DNA from: Acinetobacter sp. ANC 4805
GTDB lineage: Bacteria; Pseudomonadota; Gammaproteobacteria; Pseudomonadales; Moraxellaceae
DNA: 64,000 nt
Assembly (NCBI RefSeq): GCF_022549495.1
Contig: NZ_JAKZGD010000008.1
Span: 62,001-126,000 of the forward strand
Reading direction: 5' to 3'
Made by a program: the position numbers and the translations under genes. The notes beneath the pieces are model-generated. The model made no database searches. It had not been told where the DNA came from and saw nothing but the letters and a program-made list of their open reading frames with translations. Of the stretch, positions 1-9,640 are shown one piece after another (positions within the stretch are counted from its first letter, which is position 1; every line of letters begins with the position of its first letter).

Positions 1-37
1 TTCGATACTAGCTCAAATCTCATAAAAAAGTGCAGTC

Positions 38-457
38 ATGAACAAAATGAGTAGGCAAGCCTTTCAAATCATCAATCCACACGAACTCTATAATCCTCGC
101 TCTAACGGGTATAGCCATATCGCTGTTGTACCACCGAATATGCGAGTGATTCATATCGCAGGGCAAGGAGGAGAAAATAAAAATGGTGAAATTTCACCTT
201 TTTTTGACCAACAGGTACAACAAGTCTTTTATAATATTCAACAAGCTTTAGCTTCAGCTCAAGCACAGCTTTCAGATATTGCTGTTTTACGCATTCTTGT
301 TGTTCATCATCATCCTGAAAAACATCAGATTCTGATTAGACACATACGAAGTCTATGGAAAGATCACGTTTTTCCTGTCTGTACACTTATTCCTGTCACA
401 GGCTTAGCATTATCAGACATGCAAATTGAAATTGAAGCGACCGCATATACTGCATAG
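38..457 (+). CDS. RidA/YjgF-family protein
   Basis: A 139-residue protein of the Rid (YjgF/UK114) fold, normally a small trimeric cytosolic enzyme or binding protein that acts on reactive enamine/imine intermediates. The C-terminal IEIEATA strand is typical of the family. At the place where deaminating RidA proteins carry the essential arginine (P-x-R-T context) this one reads FPVCTL, so the arginine appears to be absent. That points to a non-deaminase Rid subgroup. It lies 18 bp upstream of an MFS gene on the same strand, so the two are probably co-transcribed. The start at 38 has no clear ribosome site; the ATG at 47 is an alternative. Family call firm, function unknown. Confidence 0.8.
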   Translation: MNKMSRQAFQIINPHELYNPRSNGYSHIAVVPPNMRVIHIAGQGGENKNGEISPFFDQQVQQVFYNIQQALASAQAQLSDIAVLRILVVHHHPEKHQILIRHIRSLWKDHVFPVCTLIPVTGLALSDMQIEIEATAYTA

Positions 458-475
458 ATCAGATAAGAGAGAATT

Positions 476-1675
476 ATGTCAGCCCCTCAAAAAAATATTA
501 GTCAAAATAAAGCCTTACTTTGGTTTATGGCGGCAGCATGCGGTTTATGCGCAGGTGCGAACTATTATAGCCAACCACTCATTCATTCTATTCAGCAGTT
601 TTTTGCTGTAACGGAAGGTCAAGCTGCGCTTACCGTTACTTTTGCTCAAGTTTCTTATGCGCTCGGCTTGCTTTTTATTGTGCCCTTAGGCGATGTCGTC
701 AATAAAACCAAATTTATTCCTTTATTAATGGCTTTATGTGCAGTCGGCTTATTCCTGTGTGCTTTTTCAGTGAATTTGCCAATGCTTTGGGTTGGAACCA
801 TTCTGGTTGGGTTGTTTTCTGTTGCTGCTCAGGTTTTGATTCCCCTCGCAACCATGACTGTTGAACCTGAAAAAACTGGTGAAATTGTCGGCTTTCTTAT
901 GAGTGGTTTATTGGTGGGCATCTTGCTTTCGACCAGTCTTGCAGGACTATTTTCTAATTTATTCCATTGGAAAGTCATTTATGTCATTAGTGGCGTCCTA
1001 ATGCTGATTTTAGCGTATGCACTAAAAAGCCGCCTACCTTATGTCATGCGCATGAAAATGAATTATGGGCAAATTTTTGTTTCTATGGCTGAGCTATTAA
1101 AACAAGAAAAACGTTTATTATTACGAGCATTGACTGGTGGATTCGCCTTTGCTGCGGTCAGTATTCTATATTCTACAATTGCATTACTGTTGACAGCTGC
1201 ACATCACCTGCCAGATCTTGTGATCGGAATGGTCAGTTTAGTAGGCATTTTTGGGGCATTATCAACACAATATATTGGTCGATATGCCGATCAAGGTTAT
1301 ACCAAACAATTGACTTGGATGGGCTGTGGCTTATTCATACTCAGTTGGATTTGTTTTTATTATGGTCAAACATTTTTATTCAGTTATATCTTCGGATTTG
1401 CACTCATCCAATTAGCACTAGCGCTCGTTCATACCAGTAATCAAAGTATTATTTTCCGTTTACGTCCTGATGCAAAATCTCGTATTAATGCCATTTATAT
1501 GACCGCTTATTTTACAGGAGGTGCATGTGGTTCAGCACTTGGAATTTTTTCATGGAATCACGGCGGGTGGACGATGACTTGCCTCGCTGGAATCGCTCTT
1601 GTGTTTGCCTGCATATTTTTTAGTGTATTAGATAATTTTTTGCTGAAAAAAAATACTGTCACTGATGGTTATTAA
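476..1675 (+). CDS. MFS transporter, 12-TM exporter type
   Basis: A 399-residue inner-membrane protein made of about 12 hydrophobic segments, with the short charged loop after TM2 (LGDVVNKTK) that matches the MFS motif-A position. The length is typical for drug/metabolite proton antiporters of the major facilitator superfamily. A GAGAG ribosome site sits just before the ATG. It follows the RidA-like gene by 18 bp, so a shared transcript is likely. The substrate cannot be read from the sequence; pairing with a Rid protein hints at export of a small amine or aromatic compound, but that is only inference. Confidence 0.8.
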   Translation: MSAPQKNISQNKALLWFMAAACGLCAGANYYSQPLIHSIQQFFAVTEGQAALTVTFAQVSYALGLLFIVPLGDVVNKTKFIPLLMALCAVGLFLCAFSVNLPMLWVGTILVGLFSVAAQVLIPLATMTVEPEKTGEIVGFLMSGLLVGILLSTSLAGLFSNLFHWKVIYVISGVLMLILAYALKSRLPYVMRMKMNYGQIFVSMAELLKQEKRLLLRALTGGFAFAAVSILYSTIALLLTAAHHLPDLVIGMVSLVGIFGALSTQYIGRYADQGYTKQLTWMGCGLFILSWICFYYGQTFLFSYIFGFALIQLALALVHTSNQSIIFRLRPDAKSRINAIYMTAYFTGGACGSALGIFSWNHGGWTMTCLAGIALVFACIFFSVLDNFLLKKNTVTDGY

Positions 1676-1704
1676 CATTTCATCACGCCAGCCAAGTAAT
1701 GAAA

Positions 1705-1736
1705 ATAACCCTACAGTCCGTCATATCGAGGGTTAT
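1705..1736. terminator. Possible bidirectional hairpin between convergent genes
   Basis: An 8-bp perfect stem (ATAACCCT with AGGGTTAT) around a 16-nt loop sits between the stop codons of the convergent MFS and nudC genes. There is no strong T-tract on either side, so terminator function is a weak inference. Confidence 0.3.
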
Positions 1737-1791
1737 ATCTCTGAAACAAAACAGTACAGCACTAAATGGCTGATGGGTTCACGTTGCAGGA

Positions 1792-2562
1792 TTACAACCA
1801 TTCATATGTATCATCTGCAACTTGTATCCCATAAATAATATGCATGATCATTGCGTAAGCAATACTCCCTTTAAATGGGATTTCAGGAAGTTGATCGAAC
1901 TTAAAGAATTGAGCATCACTGATTTCTTTTTCTTGTAACTCAATTTCTCCCGAATGATATTCTGCTTTGAAGGCAACCATCAAATTACTTGGAAATGGCC
2001 ACGGTTGACTTGCAAGATATTGAATATTTTTGATGTGGAGACCAACTTCTTCAAGTGTCTCTCTGCGGACGGCTTGCTCGAGAGTTTCACCCACTTCAAC
2101 AAACCCTGCGATTAAACTATACATTGTTTTATTACGTGTCGTTCTTGCAAGTAAAATTTCATCATCATTTCGCGTAATAATCGTAATGACACATGGATTA
2201 ACACGCGGATATTGGTTGTAGCCACAACTAGGGCACATCATTGCAAACTGATCGATGCTTTGCTGCGTCTTTACACCACATCGTCCACAAAATTGATGAT
2301 TACGTCTCCACTCTAAAAGCTGTACAGCACGACTGGCTTCCTCAAACTGTTGATGATTCCAATATTGTAATAATTGGCGAATAGGTACGAGTTGATAGCC
2401 AATAGGAATGATTTCATTGTGCAACAAATCTCTCGCAATCACCTGTTGATCGGTTGAAAGTACAAGATCATTTTTTAATTTTTCAACCTGTAGCAATTGA
2501 AAATCATCATCGACTAAAAGCTGTTGTTGTTGAAATATATAAGCAATTGATAAGTCTGACAT
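1792..2562 (-). CDS. nudC: NAD(H) pyrophosphatase / deNADding Nudix hydrolase NudC
   Basis: A 256-residue protein that hydrolyses NAD(H) and removes NAD caps from RNA. An N-terminal domain is followed by a four-cysteine zinc ribbon (C92, C95, C110, C113), then the Nudix box from about G153 to L175 with the REtlEEvG core, and the NudC-specific SQPWPFPS motif at 185-192 that distinguishes it from other Nudix enzymes. Length and domain order match E. coli NudC. It stands alone on the minus strand, convergent with the MFS gene. Assignment is firm. Confidence 0.95.
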   Translation of the reverse strand: MSDLSIAYIFQQQQLLVDDDFQLLQVEKLKNDLVLSTDQQVIARDLLHNEIIPIGYQLVPIRQLLQYWNHQQFEEASRAVQLLEWRRNHQFCGRCGVKTQQSIDQFAMMCPSCGYNQYPRVNPCVITIITRNDDEILLARTTRNKTMYSLIAGFVEVGETLEQAVRRETLEEVGLHIKNIQYLASQPWPFPSNLMVAFKAEYHSGEIELQEKEISDAQFFKFDQLPEIPFKGSIAYAMIMHIIYGIQVADDTYEWL

Positions 2563-2651
2563 TTATTGACCTAAACATGATTTAAATGAATAACATAAAT
2601 GAAAAATAGCTTGGCTTATAAGATGAAAACTCCACATATAAAACATGGCTA

Positions 2652-2915
2652 TTAATGATGTTTATATTGGCGTGAGCAATAACCACGGCTAATCTCAGGT
2701 GAGCGTAATTTTAAATGCTTGGTTTTTCGACCTACCATCCGTTTGCGCCAAAGCTTAAAACTGCTCGGTTGTAAGTTCATTCGCATCAATTTTATAACAG
2801 CCGATATATTCAGACCATATTCACGTTCTAGTGCTTCAAAAGGAGTCCGATCCTCCCAAGCCATTTCAATGACTCTTGAAAGATCGGCAGAATTAAAATG
2901 GGTCATATGCACCAT
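2652..2915 (-). CDS. TIGR03643/DUF2805 family protein
   Basis: A small basic protein of 87 residues whose pattern (DLSRVIEMAWEDRTPFEAL, later KLMRMNLQPSSFKLWRKR) matches the widespread TIGR03643/DUF2805 family. Its function is not established; the helical ERVIEMAWED/GLNISAVIKLM pattern looks like a helix-turn-helix. The reading frame is open further upstream to 2948, but the ATG at 2915 is preceded by an AGGCGG ribosome site and fits the family's length, so that start is chosen. It lies between nudC and the dusA promoter region and is divergent from dusA. Confidence 0.8.
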   Translation of the reverse strand: MVHMTHFNSADLSRVIEMAWEDRTPFEALEREYGLNISAVIKLMRMNLQPSSFKLWRKRMVGRKTKHLKLRSPEISRGYCSRQYKHH

Positions 2916-3178
2916 AGAATGAGACCGCCTAAAAGTAATAAACAACACATGCTTAATGTTTTGATTTCAGATAATAGCGAATTAAAAATGAAGAAAATGT
3001 GATTTTATTAATATTGGAAATGCTTTGATAATTAAACCGAAGAGCATAGCAGAAAGCTTCCTTTTCACACTTTAGCTATAGCTATACTTTTAGATAAATA
3101 GTTTTAATTTAAAATCATGGCATTAGTCATATTTGATCATTTTTAAATACAAATGATCTTTTAATCAGGGTTAGGCAA

Positions 3179-3208
3179 TTGGTGAATCATTCACAAAACT
3201 CGTATAAT
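3179..3208 (+). promoter_or_regulatory. Native dusA promoter left behind at the island edge
   Basis: TTGGTG (3179-3184) and TATAAT (3203-3208) are separated by 18 nt, a good sigma-70 promoter, about 40 bp upstream of the dusA start relic. Because the island is inserted just downstream, this promoter now drives only the 22-codon relic or reads into the island end. Confidence 0.6.
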
Positions 3209-3246
3209 GCAGCCCTTTCTTTTCTTGTTCATCTCCGAGAACCGTT

Positions 3247-3315
3247 ATGGAAGCACTTAAATCATTAAAGCCTCGCATCAGTGTCGCCCCGATGATGGAT
3301 TGGACATACAAATAA
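3247..3315 (+). pseudogene. dusA: 5' relic of dusA (22 codons) at the left island edge
   Basis: An ATG opens a 22-codon frame that contains PRISVAPMMDWT, the N-terminus of tRNA-dihydrouridine synthase A, and then stops after two island-derived codons. The same 12 residues recur in the intact dusA at 45 kb, but with synonymous differences before the identical core. This is the chromosomal 5' end of dusA cut off by island integration. It is not expected to make a functional product. Confidence 0.9.
3286..3306 (+). repeat. Left attachment-site core (attL), 21 bp
   Basis: The 21 bases are identical to 45042-45062 in the intact dusA. Both copies sit in the same reading frame and encode APMMDWT of DusA. 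This is the crossover region of island integration. Confidence 0.9.
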
Positions 3316-3361
3316 AATTAAATATTTATTATCAATGAGTTAGCTTAATGTAAAAATATTG

Positions 3362-3382
3362 TGGCGTAAAATTGGTGTAAAT
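3362..3382 (+). promoter_or_regulatory. Left arm-type repeat pair (TGGCGTAAA / TTGGTGTAAAT)
   Basis: Two tandem copies of a TGGYGTAAA motif, about 60-70 bp inside the left core. The right end has three copies of the same motif. Short repeats at both ends of an element, close to the core, are the expected layout for integrase or excisionase arm-binding sites. Function is inferred. Confidence 0.5.
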
Positions 3383-3445
3383 CATAAACCTTTCAAGAAA
3401 ACATCAAATAACTTAGTGGGTCACAAAATACATATTCGTTATAAT

Positions 3446-3484
3446 AAAAAATGGATAGTGAGTATCACCATCCATAATTTTTTT
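3446..3484. terminator. Bidirectional hairpin terminator after the zinc-hook ATPase gene
   Basis: The stem ATGGAT-x-GTGA pairs with TCAC-x-ATCCAT (3451-3475), flanked by A-rich sequence on the left and a T-run on the right, so it can work in both directions. On the minus strand it lies just past the stop codon of the ATPase gene. Confidence 0.7.
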
Positions 3485-3501
3485 AAAAACAACAATTACT
3501 G

Positions 3502-6075
3502 CTAGCTAGCATTTTTTCGCTTAGCTGAAAGCTCTTCTCTCCATCTTATCAGACTCTCAATATCTGAACGTAGCTCATTTTCTTCAGGAATACGTATTGG
3601 GATTTCTGTTGACTGACTATGTTCAAAGCATGAATACTTAGTCATCAATTGTTCTATAAATATACAATCATCTTTTTCAATCAATGCTAAAGAATGTATT
3701 TTATTATCTGTTGTGATAGATCGACGATGTCTTCTTACAATTGAATTCAATAAGTCATCTTCAACACTTTTCTCTAATAATTTCCTAAAATCGCTACAAA
3801 TGGCTTGAGCTAATTGTCGATAAACTTCTACTCCAGATTGTTGGCCTATCTTAGAAGCATCCCTTAATCTATCTAGAAGAATATTATTAGCTGTTTTTGT
3901 ATTAGAATTCCAAGTTTGCTGATGTGCAGGGTGTCCCACACTCCCATTAAAACTCTCAATACATAATGCCGAGAAATGGACCTTATGCCATTGTTCACCA
4001 TTTTTCTTAGATACATCTTCCATTGTGCCAAAAAGTGATAGACGATGTGTAAATATAATAACTTGGCGTTGTTTGGCTAAATCTGCTAAACGGGAGGCCA
4101 CATGCCATTCATAATCATGATCTAAGGAGGAAATTGGGTCATCAAATATAAATGGAGCCAAATAAGGCTTATTGACCACATCTGCTAAGAAAGCTGCTAA
4201 AGAAATTATTCTACGCTCCCCTTCACTTAAAACTGATTCTGGTAGTAAGTTTTGATTAGTTGCCCCCTTTAATTGAATTTTATGAAAAACTTCCCCTCTC
4301 GCTGTTCTCGCTTTTATTAACTCAACCTTTAAATGATGTGCCCCCAATAATCGTAATTCGTCATTGAAACGCCGAATATATGCTTCAGTAATAGCTCTTT
4401 CAGAAATTGATGCGGCTTTAGTGGAAATATGTCTAGGATTTGTTAGTGACTTCCACAACTCGTACTGCTTATGATTTCTTAATCTAAGTACTTCTTGCTT
4501 TATTGATTCAACTTGCTGACTGGCCCACATCTTAGCTTCTAATTCTAACTTTTGCTTATTAGCCAGAACTCTATCAAACTCTGTAGCATCCTGATCAAAT
4601 TGATTTGCTTCTCGATTTAATCGATCTGTATATTCATTAAGATCAACTATTACTTTTTGTACTTCGGAAATATCGCTAAGTACCCCCTGCTCTTCATGAG
4701 CATTAAGAACCAAACTATTATTCTTAATTTTTAACCAGATACCCCCCAAACAATTTAACCAATCGTCAGTACCGATTCCCGCAGCCTCACATTGAGTTCT
4801 TATTTGTTGATCCGTTAAAGCTAAAGGAAGTTGGGCAAGGCTAGCTTTATAGGTTTTTTCTGCATTTGCAGCATCTTGTTCAAGAGTACTACATACAAAT
4901 TTTTCAAAATTTTGTAGTCGTTCTTTTGCCTCAAGATTAAGCTCTTGATGGCAAAGTAAACATTTTGCATCATCCGTAACTGGAAATTTTTGTTCTGAAT
5001 ATACCACTTGAGAATACTTTCTAGCAGCGCTCCACATTGCTCGCCAAGTATCACCACCTACTCCAGTTAATTCACCAGCTATATTCTTTGCTGCATCTAA
5101 GGCAACTTGGCGCTTTTGCACTACATCTTGTTTAAGAAATCTAAGCAATTCGATATTCAAAGAGCTTAGCGAGTGTTGTGCCCCTTCAAGTGCTTTAATA
5201 ATTTCCTTCACTTGTAAGGCTGTATTTCTTCTTTGTTTCGCAAGTTCAGTTGGATTATCTGTACTCAACCTTAAATTCAAATTATTGAGTTGCTGTTGAT
5301 CATTTTCAGACCATAAAGTAAAGCTCTCTAGGAATTTATCATTCGTTTGGTCATTTAATGCATTCAACTTAGTAGCTATTTCTGTTGAATAGAATTGACT
5401 AGGAAGCTTTGGTAATTTACTGAAAAGAGCATCCTGCTCGGTTTGTAGTATATCCTTTACTATTGAGCAAACTTTTGCCAATTCTGCAAACAAGGTAACT
5501 GCTGGAGGCGTATATGTAGCAGTACTCTCTTTGGTTAAATAATAATTTGCTTCTTCACTATCAAAAATATCAATTGAAACAAGGTCATCTAAACATGACT
5601 CATGAGCACCCCACTTAATTTCTTGCTCACTCCCATCTATATCAATTACAAATGTACAATGACTAAGATCGGGTGGCGGCAAAAAAACATTTGATTTTAA
5701 ATTCTGTGCTCTTGGAACTCCTGATACTTTTTTTAATATACGTGTATAGCTCGACTTACCTGAACCATTATGTCCATAAATTACACTTAAATTCCCTTTT
5801 CCAAATGTTAAGGGGCTTTTAGGAGCTAAGTTTTCTATACCAACAACTTCATTGATAGCATTTAGACGCAATTCATTTTTGACTTGGTTTACAGTCAAGT
5901 CATCATAAGTTCGGTGAGTTGTTACCACTTTGCCTTCGGGAGTTTTTATTAGTATGCATAAATCCTTATAGTCATTATCATCAAGCTGACCTTTCTGAAG
6001 TATTCGTATCGCCGCTTCTTGTAACCAATCGGCTTGTGTTAATAGCCATTTTTTAATCTCAAGTTCAATTATCAT
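3502..6075 (-). CDS. Zinc-hook AAA/ABC-type ATPase, RloC/PrrC-like, linked to type I R-M
   Basis: An 857-residue ATPase with an SMC/Rad50-like layout: Walker A GHNGSGKSS at about 101-109, a long coiled-coil region interrupted by a CLLC zinc-hook-like motif (C372, C375), the ABC signature LSEGER at 616-621, Walker B/D-loop FIFDDPISSLD at about 642-652, and a switch histidine in IIFTHR. This is the AAA_13 type shared with the RloC and PrrC anticodon nucleases. The C-terminal region has R764-x3-E768, the same spacing as the catalytic Arg-Glu pair of PrrC, and several histidines (H783, H794, H819). A nuclease role is inferred, not shown. It sits downstream of hsdR, the classical setting for restriction-linked suicide nucleases. 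A GGGGGAA ribosome site precedes the ATG. A generic ATPase defence protein remains possible. Confidence 0.75.
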   Translation of the reverse strand: MIIELEIKKWLLTQADWLQEAAIRILQKGQLDDNDYKDLCILIKTPEGKVVTTHRTYDDLTVNQVKNELRLNAINEVVGIENLAPKSPLTFGKGNLSVIYGHNGSGKSSYTRILKKVSGVPRAQNLKSNVFLPPPDLSHCTFVIDIDGSEQEIKWGAHESCLDDLVSIDIFDSEEANYYLTKESTATYTPPAVTLFAELAKVCSIVKDILQTEQDALFSKLPKLPSQFYSTEIATKLNALNDQTNDKFLESFTLWSENDQQQLNNLNLRLSTDNPTELAKQRRNTALQVKEIIKALEGAQHSLSSLNIELLRFLKQDVVQKRQVALDAAKNIAGELTGVGGDTWRAMWSAARKYSQVVYSEQKFPVTDDAKCLLCHQELNLEAKERLQNFEKFVCSTLEQDAANAEKTYKASLAQLPLALTDQQIRTQCEAAGIGTDDWLNCLGGIWLKIKNNSLVLNAHEEQGVLSDISEVQKVIVDLNEYTDRLNREANQFDQDATEFDRVLANKQKLELEAKMWASQQVESIKQEVLRLRNHKQYELWKSLTNPRHISTKAASISERAITEAYIRRFNDELRLLGAHHLKVELIKARTARGEVFHKIQLKGATNQNLLPESVLSEGERRIISLAAFLADVVNKPYLAPFIFDDPISSLDHDYEWHVASRLADLAKQRQVIIFTHRLSLFGTMEDVSKKNGEQWHKVHFSALCIESFNGSVGHPAHQQTWNSNTKTANNILLDRLRDASKIGQQSGVEVYRQLAQAICSDFRKLLEKSVEDDLLNSIVRRHRRSITTDNKIHSLALIEKDDCIFIEQLMTKYSCFEHSQSTEIPIRIPEENELRSDIESLIRWREELSAKRKNAS

Positions 6076-6368
6076 AATTCCCCCACTTAATATTTATGCT
6101 TTAAACTGTTTAAATATAGCTAAATTCTAAAAAAATCAGCACATAAAAATATCTGTAAAACACCATTTCCTATGGTTTTAGGTATGATGATAAATTAATT
6201 ATTCAGCTATAAATTCTTTTAAATTTAGAAATATCAAACTAAATCTTAAATTCCAGATACTTAAATATATTCTTTTATCAAATGTAAAACCAATTAACTT
6301 CCAGATTCTGATTTTCCAATGTTAAAATAAAGTTAGCGTACTAACACAGCAGAGTTAATACACTTCCT

Positions 6369-9300
6369 TTATTTTGTCCAAGCATTCGACAACTGTTCAG
6401 CCTGCTTCATCACCAACTCAATTGCTTCGGCTGCTTTATCAGGTGGATACTTCCAACGCTGCAAGGTCCGACGTACTAATATTTTCAGCTGAGCACGCAC
6501 ACTATCCCTAACCTGCCAATCCACTGTCGTTGACTTCCTAAGCTTCTCGGTAATCTCTCGTGCGATCTGTTTCAGCGTATCGTCTCCAAGCTCTCTGACC
6601 GCACTTTCATTGTTTGCCAAAGCATCATAGAAAGCGATTTCATCTGGATTTAACCCAAGTGAAGCTTCACGCTGCATCTCTGCCTGAAATTCTTTTGCCA
6701 TTTGAATGAGTTCTTCAATGACCTGAGAAGTTTCAATCGCTCGGTTATTGTATTTCCTCAAGGTTTCCTGCAAACGGTCAGAGAAGCGTTTTTCCTGTAC
6801 CACATTGTTTCGTGTCTTTGCTTTAATGCTGTCATTCAACAACTTTTCTAGAAGTTCAACTGCCAAATTACGATATGGCATCTGCCGTACATCTTCTAAG
6901 AACTCATCTGAAAGCAAGCCAATGTTGGGTTTATCTAAACCACACATTGCAAAAACATCTGTTACCCCATCTGCAATGACAGCATTATCCAGAATCTGTT
7001 TTAGTGTACTGTCCTTTTCAGCTTGCGACAGTTTACGATCTACAGAGGTATGCTTGCTAATGACCGCTTTAATGGCTGAGTAAAAGGCAATTTCTTTGTG
7101 CAGGTTCTTCGCCTCATCCAAGGTGCTGCATAAAGAGAAGGCTTTATTGATTGCCAGAACTAAATCAAGAAAACGCTTTTTACCATCCTTCAAGCTCAGC
7201 ACATAGTTAGCTGCGGGGATAATCAGTCGGTGTGCCTGAGTTTCATAAGCACTTAAATCCATACCTGCCTGCTCGTTGGTTTTGGCGAACATTCCTCGTA
7301 TTGCATCCATCTTTTCAGCAAGCACTGCATAGGCTTCTTCTGCACGTAAAGTCGGCTCACCTTTCCCTTTGGCATCGGTATAGGTTTTTAAGGCCTGCTT
7401 CAATTCATTAGCAATGCCGATATAGTCAACAACCAGACCACCCTGCTTATCTTTAAAGACCCGGTTCACACGTGCAATTGCCTGCATGAGGTTGTGCCCC
7501 TTCATCGGTTTGTCGATATACATGGTGTGCGTACACGGTGCATCAAAACCTGTAAGCCACATATCGCGTACAATCACCAGTTGTAAAGGATCGGTTACGT
7601 CCTTAAAGCGTTTCTCAAGGCGTTTTTTAGTTTGCTTATTGTAGATATGCGGCTGTAATAATGGTTTATCTGAAGCTGAACCCGTCATCACAATTTTGAT
7701 TTTGCCTTTTTCAGGATCAGGGTCATGCCAATCTGGACGCAAAGCAACAATTTCATTGTAAAGGTGGACACAGATCTCGCGGCTCATGGTCACAATCATG
7801 CCTTTACCCGCCGTGGCTTCTGTACGGGCTTCAAAGTGTGCGACTAAATCCGCAGCAATCTGTTTCAGCCGTGGTGTGGCACCCACCAGCTTTTCTAGTC
7901 GGCTCCACTCACTTTTAGTCTTTTCTCGGTTACCAACATCTTCTTCATCTTCTACAACCTCATCCACTTGATCAGACAGCTCTTCGATTTCAGCCTGATT
8001 GATGTCCAGCTTTGCCAAGCGTGATTCGTAGTAGATCGGGACGGTTGCCCCATCATCCACGGCATCCTGAATGTCATAGATGGAAACATAGTCACCAAAG
8101 ACCGCTCGGGTGTCTTTATCTTCACTCGAAATCGGGGTTCCAGTAAATCCAATAAATGCTGCATTTTTCAAGGCATCGCGCATATGCTTGGCATAGCCGA
8201 ACTTGTACGTGCCATCATTGCTTAGCTTTGCTTTTAACCCATATTGGCTACGATGTGCTTCATCTGACATCACAACAATATTGTGGCGTCCATTCAATAA
8301 GGGATGCTCAGTCTCACCTTCCAGTAATGCAAACTTTTGTACCGTGGTAAAGATAATCCCACCAGACTCACGCTCAGCTAAAAACTTTCTCAGCTCATCA
8401 CGGTTATTGGCTTGTACTGGCGTTTGTTTTAATAAATCTTGAGCATTGCTAAAGGTTTCAAAAAGCTGCCCATCCAAGTCATTACGGTCAGTCACGATTA
8501 ACAAGGTTGGGTTGTGCATAGCGGGCTGCTGTAAAAGCTTGCCTGCATAGCAACACATAGAAATACTTTTACCCGAGCCTTGGGTATGCCAAACAACGCC
8601 TGCTTTCTTATCTCCATTCGGATTGGCTGCCGCAATGGTCGCTTGTACGGCTTCTCTAACCGCATGGAACTGATGGTAGCCTGCAATTTTCTTAATGGTC
8701 TTTTCGCCATCTGTTTCAAACAGCACAAAGAATCGAATGTAATCTAGGAACAATTCTCGATCAAAGAAGCCTCGAACAACCGTTTCTAGCTCCCACTCTA
8801 AAGCAGGTTTGTCATCTTCATTCTTAATCGTACGCCACGGCAAAAAGCGTTCCTGATTCGCTGTCAGTGAACCAATACGAGCTGTTACGCCATCACTTAC
8901 AACTAAAGCTTCATTAAAGATAAATAGATCAGAGACTTCTTCTTTGTATGTCTGCAATTGGTTAAAAGCATCCCAAATATCCGCATTTTCATCGGTTGGA
9001 CTTTTTAACTCCAACACCGCCAAGGGAATACCATTGATAAAGCAGATGATGTCGGGACGTCGAGGTTGTTTAGCACCTAGAACAGTAAATTGATTGATAG
9101 CAACAAATCGATTTTGATGCACATGGTTGAAATCCACCAAGAAGGCATGGTCATGCACCCAATCGTCCTGTTTCTTATATGTAACTGGTACACCCTCCAA
9201 CAGCATACGATGGAAGGCACGGTTATTGGTGACTAGATCCAGACTTTCAGGTTGATTCAGCTTTTGTAAAACTTGTTCAAAACAGCTCGTAGGCAAATGC

Positions 9301-9470
9301 GGATTTAAGCGCTCAAAAGCTGCCTGAATGTCAGCTTCCAGTAAAATCTGTTTATAGTCTTTGCGTACGGGATTGCTGCTGTCAGGCGCAATATCAATAC
9401 CATGAACGACCTCCCAACCATTCTCTAAGAACCAATCGAGGCATAGATTTTCAAGTTGTGTTTCGTTCAT
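6369..9470 (-). CDS. hsdR: Type I restriction endonuclease subunit HsdR
   Basis: The motor and nuclease subunit of a type I restriction-modification complex, about 1033 residues. The N-terminal nuclease domain shows the PD-(D/E)xK pattern [19 protein letters not shown]. It is followed by a superfamily-2 helicase: Walker A TQGSGKS, DEAH in [16 protein letters not shown], and a C-terminal helicase half ending in the RVNR region. The frame is open to 9497, but the ATG at 9470 has an excellent GGGGGAA ribosome site and begins with [14 protein letters not shown] as in homologues, so it is preferred. It lies 143 bp downstream of the small genes that follow hsdS and is probably part of the same minus-strand transcription block. 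No damage seen. Confidence 0.95.
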   Translation of the reverse strand: MNETQLENLCLDWFLENGWEVVHGIDIAPDSSNPVRKDYKQILLEADIQAAFERLNPHLPTSCFEQVLQKLNQPESLDLVTNNRAFHRMLLEGVPVTYKKQDDWVHDHAFLVDFNHVHQNRFVAINQFTVLGAKQPRRPDIICFINGIPLAVLELKSPTDENADIWDAFNQLQTYKEEVSDLFIFNEALVVSDGVTARIGSLTANQERFLPWRTIKNEDDKPALEWELETVVRGFFDRELFLDYIRFFVLFETDGEKTIKKIAGYHQFHAVREAVQATIAAANPNGDKKAGVVWHTQGSGKSISMCCYAGKLLQQPAMHNPTLLIVTDRNDLDGQLFETFSNAQDLLKQTPVQANNRDELRKFLAERESGGIIFTTVQKFALLEGETEHPLLNGRHNIVVMSDEAHRSQYGLKAKLSNDGTYKFGYAKHMRDALKNAAFIGFTGTPISSEDKDTRAVFGDYVSIYDIQDAVDDGATVPIYYESRLAKLDINQAEIEELSDQVDEVVEDEEDVGNREKTKSEWSRLEKLVGATPRLKQIAADLVAHFEARTEATAGKGMIVTMSREICVHLYNEIVALRPDWHDPDPEKGKIKIVMTGSASDKPLLQPHIYNKQTKKRLEKRFKDVTDPLQLVIVRDMWLTGFDAPCTHTMYIDKPMKGHNLMQAIARVNRVFKDKQGGLVVDYIGIANELKQALKTYTDAKGKGEPTLRAEEAYAVLAEKMDAIRGMFAKTNEQAGMDLSAYETQAHRLIIPAANYVLSLKDGKKRFLDLVLAINKAFSLCSTLDEAKNLHKEIAFYSAIKAVISKHTSVDRKLSQAEKDSTLKQILDNAVIADGVTDVFAMCGLDKPNIGLLSDEFLEDVRQMPYRNLAVELLEKLLNDSIKAKTRNNVVQEKRFSDRLQETLRKYNNRAIETSQVIEELIQMAKEFQAEMQREASLGLNPDEIAFYDALANNESAVRELGDDTLKQIAREITEKLRKSTTVDWQVRDSVRAQLKILVRRTLQRWKYPPDKAAEAIELVMKQAEQLSNAWTK

Positions 9471-9640
9471 GGATTCCCCCAGTTCATTTAAATTCAATTA
9501 ATCTTCACCGTCTTATATGCATTCATTATCTTTTGTAACTGCTATTGCGACCCTATATCAGTTTACTTATAATGTGCCTAGCTCATCTACCTAGTGTAGA
9601 AGGAGTATACGAAGTCCTTATATAGCAATATATCGGGGCT

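Noticed and set aside
3502..6075. Septu (PtuA) or PARIS (AriA) ATPase
   Set aside because: No HNH partner (PtuB) or DUF4435 partner (AriB) is next to it. The zinc hook and location after hsdR fit RloC/PrrC better.
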